Below, piece after piece: positions 52,267-60,950 of a DNA stretch of 64,000 nt. The first letter of the stretch is position 1. Each line of letters starts with the position of its first letter. The position numbers and the translations under genes were made by a program. The notes below the pieces were generated by a model. The model ran no database searches. It had not been told where the DNA came from and was given only the letters and a program-made list of their open reading frames with translations. Source of the stretch: Weeksellaceae bacterium (lineage in GTDB: Bacteria; Bacteroidota; Bacteroidia; Flavobacteriales; Weeksellaceae); contig OX460916.1 of NCBI GenBank assembly GCA_949788275.1, positions 930,001 to 994,000 of the forward strand, written 5' to 3'.

Positions 52267-53145
52267 ATGGCTTCAGGAATTTTCGCAATTTTAGACGATA
52301 TCGCTGCATTAATGGACGATGTAGCAGTAACCAGTAAAATAGCCGCTGGTAAAACGGCTGGCATTTTAGGCGACGATTTAGCTGTTAATGCCGAAAAGGC
52401 CACGGGTTTTCTTTCTTCTCGTGAAATCCCTGTTTTATGGGCTATCACAAAGGGTTCTTTGATCAATAAACTCATTATTGTTCCCATTGCTCTTTTACTC
52501 AATATTTTTTTCCCTATAGCCATTAAATACATCTTAATTTTAGGTGGTTTTTATTTGGCGTATGAAGGGGTAGAGAAAATTATTCATTATCTATTCCATC
52601 GTTCAAAAAAAGGGCATGAAGTATTAGAAGAGCGAGCAGAAGAGGGGAATACAGCCGAAAAAGCGAAGATTAAGTCGGCTATTACAACCGATTTTATTCT
52701 CTCAATCGAGATTGTTATTATCGCTCTGGGTACTGTTCTAGACCAAAGCTTGCCTATTCAAATCATCACCGTATGTATTATTGCATTAGTCGCCACCATT
52801 GGGGTGTATGGGATTGTTGCTCTAATTGTTCGCATGGATGATATGGGCTACCATTTAATCAAAAAATCCCACGATAAAGGTCTCTTTTCTACCATGGGCC
52901 ATTTATTGGTTAAATCACTTCCATTGGTCATCAAAGCCTTGGGTGTTGTAGGAACAGTGGCATTGGTATTGGTTTCTGGTGGAATCTTTGAGCATAACAT
53001 CGATTTCTTGCATCATCTATTTCCTGCTATTCCAAATTTGGTTAAACAATTTGGTCTGGGGTTAATCGCAGGATTAGTGGTATTCGCCTTATCTATTCCC
53101 ATTCAAAAACTTATTCACTTGCTCAAACCACAGTCAAAAATATAA
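52267..53145 (+). CDS. DUF808-family (YedI-like) inner-membrane protein
   Basis: This 292-residue protein has the DUF808 start MASGIFAILDDIAALMDDVA, followed by KIAAGKTAGILGDDLAVNAE, and several transmembrane helices (IIVPIALLLNIFFPIAIKYI, FILSIEIVIIALGTVLDQ, VIKALGVVGTVALVLVSGG, FGLGLIAGLVVFALSI). The repeated DD motifs at the N-terminus are typical. Family function is unknown. It is a single gene with its own terminator. Confidence 0.93.
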   Translation: MASGIFAILDDIAALMDDVAVTSKIAAGKTAGILGDDLAVNAEKATGFLSSREIPVLWAITKGSLINKLIIVPIALLLNIFFPIAIKYILILGGFYLAYEGVEKIIHYLFHRSKKGHEVLEERAEEGNTAEKAKIKSAITTDFILSIEIVIIALGTVLDQSLPIQIITVCIIALVATIGVYGIVALIVRMDDMGYHLIKKSHDKGLFSTMGHLLVKSLPLVIKALGVVGTVALVLVSGGIFEHNIDFLHHLFPAIPNLVKQFGLGLIAGLVVFALSIPIQKLIHLLKPQSKI

Positions 53146-53148
53146 ATA

Positions 53149-53174
53149 CATCAACACTCCATTGATTGTTGATG
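53149..53174 (+). other. Small hairpin after the DUF808 stop
   Basis: CATCAACA and TGTTGATG pair around a 10-base loop directly after the stop codon. It lacks a T-run and precedes the true terminator, so it may be a 3'-end stabilising hairpin. Confidence 0.5.
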
Positions 53175-53185
53175 CATCCTTTTAA

Positions 53186-53221
53186 AAAACCTTGGTCTTT
53201 ATTGGTCCAAGGTTTTTTTTG
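53186..53221 (+). terminator. Rho-independent terminator of the DUF808 gene
   Basis: AACCTTGG (53188-53195) and CCAAGGTT (53207-53214) form the stem, followed by eight T residues. Confidence 0.85.
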
Positions 53222-53242
53222 TTTCTAAATTTTCCCGTGAGT

Positions 53243-53326
53243 GCGCTAGGGATTGCAATGGATATCCTTTTGGTGAGGCGATTAGCCTCATCAAAAGATT
53301 GGAATGGAAAGCCCGTTAAAGCGCCC
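53243..53326 (+). repeat. Two-hairpin intergenic element, copy J
   Basis: Forward and shortest intact copy: GCGCTAGGGATTGCAATGG, hairpin 1 TTTTGGTGAGGC/GCCTCATCAAAA, AGATTGGAATGGAAAGCCCG, end GCGCCC. The one non-Watson-Crick pair in the stem is G-T, which would be a G-U pair if the forward strand is transcribed. Confidence 0.85.
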
Positions 53327-53400
53327 ATACAATAAAAAAAGCGAATGTTTACGCGTCATGAATTTTATCCGGACTAGTCATTGTTTAGAAACTGGTATAA

Positions 53401-53429
53401 TTGACCTTGCCGGATAGAATTTACATTTG
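53401..53429 (+). promoter_or_regulatory. Promoter of the bioDBA operon
   Basis: TTG at 53401-53403, an 18-base spacer and a perfect -7 box TACATTTG at 53422-53429, about 16 bases before the bioD ATG. The short leader leaves no room for a riboswitch. No clear BirA-type palindrome is visible. Confidence 0.7.
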
Positions 53430-53444
53430 CTTTAAAATAAAGTG

Positions 53445-54056
53445 ATGCAACAATTATTTGTAACAGGCATAGGAACAGGTGTGGGTAAAACGATCGTTTC
53501 TGCATTTTTAACCTCCTTTTTTGAGGCGGCCTATTGGAAACCAATTCAGTCGGGTGATTTAGAACAAAGCGATAGTGATCTCGTTCAAAAACTTGTTGGG
53601 GAGGATCGAATAATCTTTCCTGAACGGTATCGATTGGCTTATGCTGCTTCGCCTCATCAGTCGGCGGCAATGGAAAATAAAGTTATTCGTGTTGCTGATT
53701 TTAGTCTACCGGTAACTTCTACGACTCCTTTAGTGGTTGAAGGTGCTGGAGGTCTCTTTGTCCCCCTGAATGAAGATGAGTTGATGATTGATTTAATCGT
53801 CCATTTACAGCTTCCTACCGTTTTGGTTATTCAAGACTATTTGGGCTGTATTAACCATAGTTTATTGACGATAGAGGCTTTGGTAAGTCGTGGAATTGAA
53901 ATAGCGTATGTGGTGTTTAATGGAGAGTTTGTGAGAGAAACAAAATCGATAATCCAGAAAAATATTCCTCTACATACCGTGCAATTAACATTGCCTTTTT
54001 TGGAGGAATTAACCCCTGATGCACTACAAAAAGTTGTTGAATCACAAAAAAAATAA
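53445..54056 (+). CDS. bioD: Dethiobiotin synthetase
   Basis: This ATP-dependent enzyme closes the ureido ring from 7,8-diaminopelargonate and CO2 in the penultimate step of biotin synthesis. Walker A is TGIGTGVGKTIVSAF. The substrate and nucleotide loops include YWKPIQSGD, AYAASPHQSA and VEGAGGLFVPLN. The length (203 residues) is normal. The start is the ATG at 53445, one codon after an in-frame GTG, because the promoter leaves a short leader. It is followed 9 bases later by bioB, so the operon order is bioD-bioB-bioA. Confidence 0.94.
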   Translation: MQQLFVTGIGTGVGKTIVSAFLTSFFEAAYWKPIQSGDLEQSDSDLVQKLVGEDRIIFPERYRLAYAASPHQSAAMENKVIRVADFSLPVTSTTPLVVEGAGGLFVPLNEDELMIDLIVHLQLPTVLVIQDYLGCINHSLLTIEALVSRGIEIAYVVFNGEFVRETKSIIQKNIPLHTVQLTLPFLEELTPDALQKVVESQKK

Positions 54057-54065
54057 TTTCAAAAG

Positions 54066-55061
54066 ATGCGTAAAGAAAAAGTAATCCGCCACAATTGGAC
54101 CAAAGAAGAATTGAAGGCTATTTATACAAAACCATTGCTTGAATTGGTGTACGAAGCGGCCACGGTTCATCGGCAATGGCATAAAGCAGATGAAGTCCAG
54201 ATTTCGACTTTATTGTCGGTTAAAACGGGAGGATGTCCCGAAGATTGTTCCTATTGTGGGCAAGCAGCTCGTTACCAAACAGCGATTAATGTACAGGCTT
54301 TATTGCCTACAGCAACCGTATTGGCTCATGCACAGAAAGCAAAAGACAGTGGCTCTTCTCGGTTTTGTATGGCCGCAGCCTGGCGTGAAGTAAGGGATAA
54401 CCGCGATTTTGACCGGATTATTGAAATGGTCAAAGGGGTGAATGAATTGGGATTGGAAGTATGTTGTACATTGGGTATGTTAACGGAAAGTCAAGCGGAG
54501 CGCTTACAAGCGGCTGGTTTGTATGCCTACAATCATAATTTAGATACATCGGAAGAGTTTTATGATGAAATTATTTCAACCCGTAAATTCGACCAACGTC
54601 TAGAAACCATTCAACATGTTCGCAAGGCCGGTATCACGGTTTGTTCGGGAGGGATCATAGGTTTAGGGGAAACGGAAACGGATCGGGTATCGATGCTGCT
54701 CTCTTTGGCGACTATGGAAACCCATCCAGAGTCTGTGCCCATTAATGCTTTAGCCCGAGTGAAAGGTACCCCGTTAGAAAATAACCCGAAAGTAGATACT
54801 TGGGAAATGGTGCGCATGATTGCCACTGCTCGAATTGCCATGCCTGCGGCAATGGTTCGACTGAGTGCTGGACGCATAGAAATGACAGAAGAGGAGCAAG
54901 GGTGGTGTTTTATGGCTGGGGCTAATTCTATTTTTACAGGCGAACGTGAAACCTTATTGGTAACCCCTAATCCAGGCGTTACAGAAGATAGACAAATGCT
55001 GAAGAATTTAGGGCTAAAACCAATGGTGAATTATAAAAAAGAATCATGCAAGACGAATTAA
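54066..55061 (+). CDS. bioB: Biotin synthase (radical SAM)
   Basis: This enzyme inserts sulfur into dethiobiotin to make biotin. It is a radical SAM enzyme with the CxxxCxxC cluster at Cys57, Cys61 and Cys64 ([12 protein letters not shown]). Ligands of the second [2Fe-2S] cluster are also visible: [17 protein letters not shown], and Arg in ALARVKGT and VRLSAGRI. At 331 residues it is full length. Its 3' end overlaps bioA by 16 bases, which couples translation of the two. Confidence 0.96.
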   Translation: MRKEKVIRHNWTKEELKAIYTKPLLELVYEAATVHRQWHKADEVQISTLLSVKTGGCPEDCSYCGQAARYQTAINVQALLPTATVLAHAQKAKDSGSSRFCMAAAWREVRDNRDFDRIIEMVKGVNELGLEVCCTLGMLTESQAERLQAAGLYAYNHNLDTSEEFYDEIISTRKFDQRLETIQHVRKAGITVCSGGIIGLGETETDRVSMLLSLATMETHPESVPINALARVKGTPLENNPKVDTWEMVRMIATARIAMPAAMVRLSAGRIEMTEEEQGWCFMAGANSIFTGERETLLVTPNPGVTEDRQMLKNLGLKPMVNYKKESCKTN

Positions 55062-56314
55062 TACAACGGGATCAACGGGTAAATTGGCATCCGTATACAC
55101 AAATGAAACACGATGTGTCTATTCCGATTGTTCGAGGCGAAGGAAGCTATTTGTTTGATGCCAATGGAAAGCGCTACATCGATGCTGTTTCCTCGTGGTG
55201 GGTAACGTTACATGGCCATGCCCATCCTTCGATTACTCAACGCGTATCGGAACAGTTAGCTACGCTCGAGCAAGTGATTTTTGCGGGGTTCACCCATCCA
55301 ACCGCCATTGAATTATCCGAACGTTTATTGGCGCTCTTACCCGATAATCAGACCAAGGTATTTTATACAGACAATGGATCGACAGCCATTGAAGTGGCTT
55401 TAAAAATGTGTGTGCAATACCATTATCAAAATCAACAGTCTAAAACCAAAATACTGGCTTTTAAGAATGGTTATCACGGGGATACATTTGGAGCAATGTC
55501 GGTGAGTGGACGTGGTCTATGGACAGCTCCATTTGGCGAATTGCTTTTTGACGTCATTTTTATTGACGTGCCCACACAAGCGAACTTGGCCCAAACCAAA
55601 GCCTTCATCGCTACCCATGCTCATGAAATTGCGTGTTTTGTCTATGAGCCTTTGGTACAGGGAGCAGGAGGTATGCTGATGCATAAAGCGGCAGATTTAT
55701 CGGAACTGATGGAATTTTGTAAACATCAAGGGATTTTACTGATTCAAGATGAAATTTTTGTCGGTTTTGGAAGGACTGGAAAATTGTTTGCTGTAGACCA
55801 TTTAACCGAAACACCCGATATCATGTGTTTTTCAAAAGGATTAACAGGTGGAACTATGCCTTTAGGGATAACAACGGCGACCCAAGCCATCTATGATGCC
55901 TTTTATGCGGACGATAAGACCAAGGCTTTGTTTCATGGACATTCGTTTACGGCTAATCCATTAGCTTGTGCAGCGGCTTTGGCGAGTTTAGATCTATTAT
56001 TGAATGCGGAGACAACGCATAATATACAACGGATTGTTGCTCAACACCAAGGATTTGTTGCTTTACTGAAACACCATCCCAAAATAAAAGAGGTCCGCTT
56101 TCAAGGAACGATTTTCGCGCTGGAATGGAAAACAGATGAAAATACCTCTTATTTTAGTGATATGAATCAAGCGCTTTACCCATTTTTCTTAGAACGTGGA
56201 ATCTTGATGCGGCCCTTGGGCAATATCATTTATCTTGTTCCGCCTTATTGTATAAGCGAAACTGATTTAGGGTTTGTGTATAAAACCATCTTAGAGGCTT
56301 TGGACCAGATTTAA
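55046..56314 (+). CDS. bioA: Adenosylmethionine-8-amino-7-oxononanoate aminotransferase
   Basis: This is a PLP-dependent class III aminotransferase that makes 7,8-diaminopelargonate using SAM as amino donor. It has HPYTQMKHD (the BioA N-terminal signature), [14 protein letters not shown]-like ([14 protein letters not shown]), the PLP Asp in [14 protein letters not shown], and PLP Lys264 ([14 protein letters not shown]). At 422 residues it is the usual length. It is the last gene of the bioDBA operon. No bioF, bioC or bioH lies nearby in the window, so earlier steps are encoded elsewhere or pimeloyl precursors are obtained otherwise. Confidence 0.95.
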   Translation: MQDELIQRDQRVNWHPYTQMKHDVSIPIVRGEGSYLFDANGKRYIDAVSSWWVTLHGHAHPSITQRVSEQLATLEQVIFAGFTHPTAIELSERLLALLPDNQTKVFYTDNGSTAIEVALKMCVQYHYQNQQSKTKILAFKNGYHGDTFGAMSVSGRGLWTAPFGELLFDVIFIDVPTQANLAQTKAFIATHAHEIACFVYEPLVQGAGGMLMHKAADLSELMEFCKHQGILLIQDEIFVGFGRTGKLFAVDHLTETPDIMCFSKGLTGGTMPLGITTATQAIYDAFYADDKTKALFHGHSFTANPLACAAALASLDLLLNAETTHNIQRIVAQHQGFVALLKHHPKIKEVRFQGTIFALEWKTDENTSYFSDMNQALYPFFLERGILMRPLGNIIYLVPPYCISETDLGFVYKTILEALDQI

Positions 56315-56487
56315 TACGCTAATAATTGAAAAAGATGGTTCGGTTATCATAAAAATCTATTATACATACAAATAATTATCAATTTTTCTAATGACTGTAT
56401 AAAATCAAACACTACCGATTTTATTATTTTCCAGAAGCAAACGTCAATCTTTGCAGGACAAATAAGTCATTATAAAAATTAGATAAC

Positions 56488-58020
56488 ATGAAGAATTCAT
56501 TCGTACTTGCGGCGATCCTATTATCGGTCACTAATGGGTTTTCACAAACCTTAACTACCAATACAGGCGCTCCTGTAGGCAATAATCAAGATTCCAAAAC
56601 CATCGGGAATAACGGCCAAGTTTTATTAGAAGATGTGCATTTAATTGAAAAATTAGCGGCTTTTGATCGGGAGCGTATTCCAGAGCGTGTGGTGCATGCG
56701 CGTGGTGCTGGCGCTTTTGGCGAATTTGTTGCTGCCGCCGATTTTTCAGACGTCACCATGGCGTCACTTTTCGCTAAGGCCGGAAAGACAACGCCTTTAA
56801 TGATTCGTTTCTCAACCGTCACACACCAACAAGGTTCACCTGAAACGTATCGGGATCCAAGAGGTTTCGCGGTTAAATTTTATACCGATCAAGGAAACTA
56901 TGATTTAGTGGGAAACAATTTACCCGTTTTCTTTATTCGCGATGCCATTAAATTTCCCGATATGGTTCATGCGTTCAAACCATCACCATTAACGAATGGT
57001 GCATCAGATCCGAATCGGGTTTTCGACTTCTTTTCCAACTTACCCGAATCAACCCATATGTTAACCTGGTTGTTTTCGGATTATGGAATCCCTGCTAACT
57101 TCCGTCAGATGGAAGGAAATGGTGTGCATGCCTATAAATGGGTTAACGCCAAAGGGGACGTTACCTATGTTAAATACAAATGGGTGCCACAGCAAGTCGT
57201 TAAAAATTTAACCCAAGAAGAGGCTAACCAAATTCAATCCACTTCTATAGAACATGCTACCCTGGATTTACGAAATGAAATTGAGCAAGGTAATTTTCCA
57301 AAATGGGATTTATTTGTGCAGTTGTTGAAAAGAGAAGATTTTGATCAATTGGATTTTAATCCACTCGATGTGACCAAGATTTGGCCAGAACAATTAATCA
57401 AGTCTGTGAAAGTCGGAACAATGACATTAAATGAAAATCCTACGAATTATTTTCAACAAGTGGAACAAGCCGCGTTTTCACCAACAACTTTAGTCCCTGG
57501 TATAGAGCCATCTGAAGATAAATTGCTTCAGGGTCGTTTATTTTCTTACGCCGATACCCAACGTCACCGTTTAACGGGAAACTTTCAGCAAATACCTGTC
57601 AATGCGCCGAAAACCAATGTCACTACCTATAACCAAGATGGATTTATGTCGTTGCGTCCACAAACGGGGGATGTGAACTATCAGCCCTCGACCAATAAAC
57701 CGGAAGTGGTAGATGAGGCCAAGTATATGTATTCTAAATCGACCTTTCCTGTTGGAACAACAACGGTACAACACGTGATTGATAAACAAAATAATTTTGC
57801 GCAAGCGGGTGAATTATACCGTTCGTTTTCAAAAAAAGACCAAGATCATTTGATTAAGAATTTAAGTGGTGCGCTAAAACAAGTGAAAAACCCCGTGATT
57901 GTAGCAAAAATGATTGCGCATTTTTATCAAGCGGATCGTTCGTTTGGGATGCGTTTAGCCAAAGAGGTTAAAATGGATCGTGGTACGATTGAACAATTGA
58001 TGAACCAACCAACTAAATAA
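56488..58020 (+). CDS. Exported heme catalase
   Basis: This catalase decomposes hydrogen peroxide. A signal peptide (MKNSFVLAAILLSVTNGFSQ) places it in the periplasm, as in KatB-like exported catalases. The small-subunit clade-3 core of 510 residues has the catalytic His70 in RVVHARGAGAFGEF, the distal Asn region GNNLPVFFIRDAIKFPDM, and the proximal heme Tyr in RLFSYADTQRHRL. The ankyrin gene follows 7 bases later, matching the katB-ankB order of Pseudomonas aeruginosa. The leader contains AT-rich short palindromes (such as ATAATTAT) but no box I can assign to OxyR or PerR. Confidence 0.95.
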   Translation: MKNSFVLAAILLSVTNGFSQTLTTNTGAPVGNNQDSKTIGNNGQVLLEDVHLIEKLAAFDRERIPERVVHARGAGAFGEFVAAADFSDVTMASLFAKAGKTTPLMIRFSTVTHQQGSPETYRDPRGFAVKFYTDQGNYDLVGNNLPVFFIRDAIKFPDMVHAFKPSPLTNGASDPNRVFDFFSNLPESTHMLTWLFSDYGIPANFRQMEGNGVHAYKWVNAKGDVTYVKYKWVPQQVVKNLTQEEANQIQSTSIEHATLDLRNEIEQGNFPKWDLFVQLLKREDFDQLDFNPLDVTKIWPEQLIKSVKVGTMTLNENPTNYFQQVEQAAFSPTTLVPGIEPSEDKLLQGRLFSYADTQRHRLTGNFQQIPVNAPKTNVTTYNQDGFMSLRPQTGDVNYQPSTNKPEVVDEAKYMYSKSTFPVGTTTVQHVIDKQNNFAQAGELYRSFSKKDQDHLIKNLSGALKQVKNPVIVAKMIAHFYQADRSFGMRLAKEVKMDRGTIEQLMNQPTK

Positions 58021-58027
58021 TCCTTTT

Positions 58028-58540
58028 ATGAGAGCAATCGCTTTAGGAATTTCCCTGCTGTTATCTTTTGTAGTCCATGCCCAGATTTCAGTGTTTGAAG
58101 CTGTAAAGACCAATGATATAGAAACACTTCATCGCTTAAAACAGGAGAACGTGGATTTTAATCAACCCGATGCAAGAGGTTTCTCGCCTCTTATTTTGGC
58201 CGTATACAACAATCAAGAAAAAGCTTTTAGGTTTTTAATCACCGAAAAAGTAGATGTTAATCAGTCGGATTTTAGTGGAAATACAGCTCTAATGGGGGCC
58301 TGTTTTAAAGGATATTCCCAGACGGTCATGCACTTAATACATGCGGGTGCAGATGTGAATCAACGCAATTCTAATGGAGCGACTGCTCTTATTTTTGCGG
58401 CGACTTTTGGGCATTCCAAAATTGTAGAAGAATTATTGCTCCATGGAGCTGATTCCTATTTAAAAGATCAATGGGGTAAGACCGCTTTAGATCATGCAGT
58501 CATCCAAGAAAATGAGGCCATTGTCTTGCTCTTAATGTAA
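58028..58540 (+). CDS. Exported ankyrin-repeat protein, catalase partner (AnkB-like)
   Basis: This 170-residue protein has a signal peptide (MRAIALGISLLLSFVVHAQ) and four ankyrin repeats (DARGFSPLILAVYNNQEKAF, DFSGNTALMGACFKGYSQTV, NSNGATALIFAATFGHSKIV, DQWGKTALDHAVIQENEAIV). Ankyrin proteins encoded next to periplasmic catalases (P. aeruginosa AnkB) are needed for full catalase activity, probably for heme loading or anchoring. That role is inferred from this gene pair, 7 bases apart. Confidence 0.9.
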   Translation: MRAIALGISLLLSFVVHAQISVFEAVKTNDIETLHRLKQENVDFNQPDARGFSPLILAVYNNQEKAFRFLITEKVDVNQSDFSGNTALMGACFKGYSQTVMHLIHAGADVNQRNSNGATALIFAATFGHSKIVEELLLHGADSYLKDQWGKTALDHAVIQENEAIVLLLM

Positions 58541-58547
58541 GGTAAAC

Positions 58548-58585
58548 AACAAGAGGGATTTAATCAATTTTAAATCTCTCTTGTT
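58548..58585 (+). terminator. Stem-loop at the end of the catalase-ankyrin unit
   Basis: AACAAGAGGGATTTAA (58548-58563) pairs with TTAAATCTCTCTTGTT (58570-58585), with one mismatch and a 6-base loop. There is only a short T-rich tail, so termination may be partial. Confidence 0.6.
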
Positions 58586-58669
58586 ATTTGAAATAATCTC
58601 CCCAATAGTCTTAGGGGAAGGTAAATAGATCCCTCGGTAATACCAAGTCATCTCTTTATATTTAGCATG

Positions 58670-59986
58670 TTAATGAATCTTTAAGATAGTCATAGAAGCA
58701 CCTTGTCCTTGGTTCAGTTGAATTAGATTAACGTTTTGTGGGTCACCAAATAGCTGCAATGAAATCTTTGAACCTGGAGGGATATTGACAAGCACATTCG
58801 CTGCGTAATTTGCTCTGGGAGAATTAGAAATAACCGCCGATTTTAACAAAGGTGATCCATCTATTAATAGACGTGTACCAATCGTTTTTTCCTCCATTAA
58901 GTTAACGGTATATGTAACCCAATAGGTACCACCTTTCAAGATGATTATTCCATCGGAGCTACTGCTATAGAAACCTGTAACTCCACCGATATTAATCCAA
59001 AGGAGGTTTACTCCAGCAGATGTGATATTTCCATTGAATAACGGATTTTCGGCGTAGGCATAGGCTAGTGTATTATTTCCTGTGACGCCTTGAATACCTT
59101 GAGGGCCTGTTTCTCCTTTTTCACCAGGAAGACCTTGAACGCCTTGCGGTCCTATAGCCCCATTTTCTCCTTGTGCGCCTTTGGTTCCCTGAATACCTTG
59201 AGGGCCCGTTTCTCCTTTTTCACCAGGAATACCTTGAATGCCTTGCGGTCCTATAGCGCCTTTTTCTCCTTGTGCGCCTTTGGTTCCCTGAATACCTTGA
59301 GGGCCGGTTTCTCCTTTTTCACCAGGAATACCTTGAATGCCTTGCGGTCCTATAGCGCCTTTTTCTCCTATAGCGCCTTTGGTTCCCTGAATACCCTGAG
59401 GGCCGGTTTCTCCTTTTTCACCAGGAATACCTTGAATGCCTTGCGGTCCTATAGCGCCTTTTTCTCCTTGTGCGCCTTTGGTTCCCTGAATACCTTGAGA
59501 GCCAGTTTCTCCTTTTTCACCAGGTATACCTTGAACACCTTGGGGCCCTATAGCGCCTTTTTCTCCTTGCGGTCCTGGTAATGAACTGCCGGAGGTTTTT
59601 GCATAAAGGGCATAAGGAACGCTAAGCATTTGCGATGTACCCGAAATGGTATAATTTGAACCACCTTTAAGGTCGGTTTCTGTATGAATAAAATACGTAT
59701 CGGATCCCCAATCAATCGTTGAAAGGCTTCCTTGGACAATATTCCCATTCCCTATTTGTATATTCACTAAACCATTTTGATTGGTTAATGGGCGCTGAGT
59801 CTCGCTGTAAACAGCGGTTCCATTGATTCCTCCTTTTATAATTGTTAGCCGCATACCAACGGTTGTGTTGGTAATCAGTTCATTGGTTGAATTGCGTAAA
59901 ACGGCTTGATAGCTCATAGCATCCGGTGATTGGGCCTGTAGCATACTGGCAACAGCTATCGTTGAAATTGTAAAAAAATGTTTCAT
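58670..59986 (-). CDS. Collagen-like surface protein with BclA-type C-terminal domain
   Basis: This 438-residue protein has a signal peptide (ISTIAVASMLQAQS), an N-terminal domain usual in Bacteroidota surface proteins (about 20-135; SYQAVLRNSTNELITNTTVG, LLSVP-like MLSVPYALYAKTSG), a collagen-like Gly-x-x region (about 138-303) of tandem 33-residue units, and a C-terminal jelly-roll (about 304-438) like the BclA/C1q tip (GGTYWVTYTVNLM, TIGTRLLIDGSPL, GSKISLQLFGDPQNV, GQGASMTILKIH). I infer a trimeric rod with a globular tip on the cell surface. It pairs with the T9SS protein gene upstream. Confidence 0.88.
   Translation of the reverse strand: MKHFFTISTIAVASMLQAQSPDAMSYQAVLRNSTNELITNTTVGMRLTIIKGGINGTAVYSETQRPLTNQNGLVNIQIGNGNIVQGSLSTIDWGSDTYFIHTETDLKGGSNYTISGTSQMLSVPYALYAKTSGSSLPGPQGEKGAIGPQGVQGIPGEKGETGSQGIQGTKGAQGEKGAIGPQGIQGIPGEKGETGPQGIQGTKGAIGEKGAIGPQGIQGIPGEKGETGPQGIQGTKGAQGEKGAIGPQGIQGIPGEKGETGPQGIQGTKGAQGENGAIGPQGVQGLPGEKGETGPQGIQGVTGNNTLAYAYAENPLFNGNITSAGVNLLWINIGGVTGFYSSSSDGIIILKGGTYWVTYTVNLMEEKTIGTRLLIDGSPLLKSAVISNSPRANYAANVLVNIPPGSKISLQLFGDPQNVNLIQLNQGQGASMTILKIH
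59079..59575 (-). repeat. 99-bp tandem coding repeat (33-residue collagen-like unit)
   Basis: About five units, the terminal ones partial, encode GPQGIQGIPGEKGETGPQ...GTKGAQGEKGAI. The inner units are almost identical in DNA, which favours slippage or recombination and length variation between strains. The open plus-strand frame across it (59090-59581) is the antisense shadow of this repeat. Confidence 0.9.
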
Positions 59987-60004
59987 ATATTTTTTAATGA
60001 TGGA

Positions 60005-60493
60005 TTAATTGGGGGTACTTCCTTTTTTCAGAACTCTAAATGTTTTTAGTGTTTTCTCATCTTTCATGACTTTTAATAGATAGGTCGATGAAGGATAAAT
60101 GGCCATTTGAATAGCTGTTACAGGAGAATTGACTAGACCTGAAGCCAGGAATTGACCATTCATATTCAATAGAGCATAGCTATACGACAAATAATCTTTT
60201 GAATCTATTTTTAGATGCAAGGCATTGGTAACAGGATTGGGATAAATTTGAAGACTCAAACGAATCTCGGGTAGATCGTCACCGAGTACGACGCTTATTT
60301 CATAGGGTTGTTGTACTCCAGCGCTTAAACTTCCTTGGGATGAACGTATGGTTTCATAAAAAGGTTGCCCTATACTATAGGAAACTTCACCGTCGATAGC
60401 GGTAATATTTTCTCCAGAAGTGATAAGGGTTGTTTGTCCAAAAGCGGAGACAGCAAAAGCGAAAAGCGGTATAAGTAGAATGCTTATTTTCAT
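60005..60493 (-). CDS. Small T9SS-sorted exported protein
   Basis: This 162-residue protein has a signal peptide (LLIPLFAFAVSAFGQT), a short N-terminal domain (about 20-65; EVSYSIGQPFYETI and GSLSAGVQQPYEISVV, a pattern I recall next to collagen-like proteins in flavobacteria), and a type-A T9SS domain (about 75-157; SLQIYPNPVTNALHLKIDS, YALLNMNGQFLASG, STYLLKVM, FRVLKK). It lies 18 bases before the collagen-like gene, so they are co-transcribed. A two-unit GGACA repeat is about 55 bases before its start. Confidence 0.85.
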   Translation of the reverse strand: MKISILLIPLFAFAVSAFGQTTLITSGENITAIDGEVSYSIGQPFYETIRSSQGSLSAGVQQPYEISVVLGDDLPEIRLSLQIYPNPVTNALHLKIDSKDYLSYSYALLNMNGQFLASGLVNSPVTAIQMAIYPSSTYLLKVMKDEKTLKTFRVLKKGSTPN

Positions 60494-60509
60494 ACAATGA
60501 ATTTATCAA

Positions 60510-60517
60510 CAAAGGTT
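60510..60517 (-). promoter_or_regulatory. Candidate -7 box of the T9SS/collagen-like unit
   Basis: On the minus strand AACCTTTG matches five of the six specified TAnnTTTG positions, 17-24 bases before the ATG. The GGACA repeats lie 31-60 bases further upstream, a normal activator position. Confidence 0.4.
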
Positions 60518-60547
60518 GCCTATGCTTTGTGTAATTCCTAAAAGAAG

Positions 60548-60569
60548 GGGGGGACATTGGGGTGGACAA
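60548..60569. promoter_or_regulatory. Two-unit GGACA direct repeat (candidate operator)
   Basis: GGACA at 60553 and 60565 (12-base spacing) in G-rich context, closely resembling the three-unit array at 28186-28219. Both arrays lie upstream of minus-strand envelope operons. Confidence 0.45.
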
Positions 60570-60570
60570 A

Positions 60571-60950
60571 TGCAAAATGAGTGCGTATCTTATTGTTATT
60601 GAGCAGGTTGTTTTTTCGTTGAATTCGTCTAATCGTGGTTTGAAAGAATGAATAGGTCTGTATGTATCAAACATTGGAAGATCTTTTGTTGATCCTTCGT
60701 GCGCTCGCTGGGTTCATTTTTAGGATAAAATAGTTGTTTAGCTGATAGAATTAGACGCTACCTCAGCATGGTTTAGGAACCATAAACGATTGGAAATAAT
60801 CGTAACCTGATAATCGTGTTTGAAGAATGATGGTGGCCAAATAGGTCCAATTGAAGGAGGCAAGGAAATCGCTTGAAGAAAGGTGTAAAGAATAAGTGTG
60901 TTTGTATATTTTAAAAGCATCGTCCATTTTTACAGAATAGCCCGAATGTT
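60571..60950. other. Intergenic stretch with overlapping minus-strand open frames, no recognised gene
   Basis: Two overlapping minus-strand frames (60738-60920 and 60763-60957) encode peptides with weak hydrophobic patches. Neither has a promoter, a typical start context or a recognisable family. It may hold a decayed gene. Confidence 0.35.

Noticed and set aside
53401-53444. Biotin riboswitch-like leader
   Set aside because: The leader after the promoter is only about ten to fifteen bases long, too short for a riboswitch.
53374-53670. 98-residue minus-strand open frame
   Set aside because: It runs antisense through the bioD promoter and 5' end, both of which are well supported.
56340-56487. 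OxyR or PerR box upstream of catalase
   Set aside because: AT-rich short palindromes such as ATAATTAT are present, but none matches a full box well enough.
59090-59581. 163-residue plus-strand open frame with a regular repeat
   Set aside because: It is the antisense shadow of the 99-bp collagen-like coding repeat.
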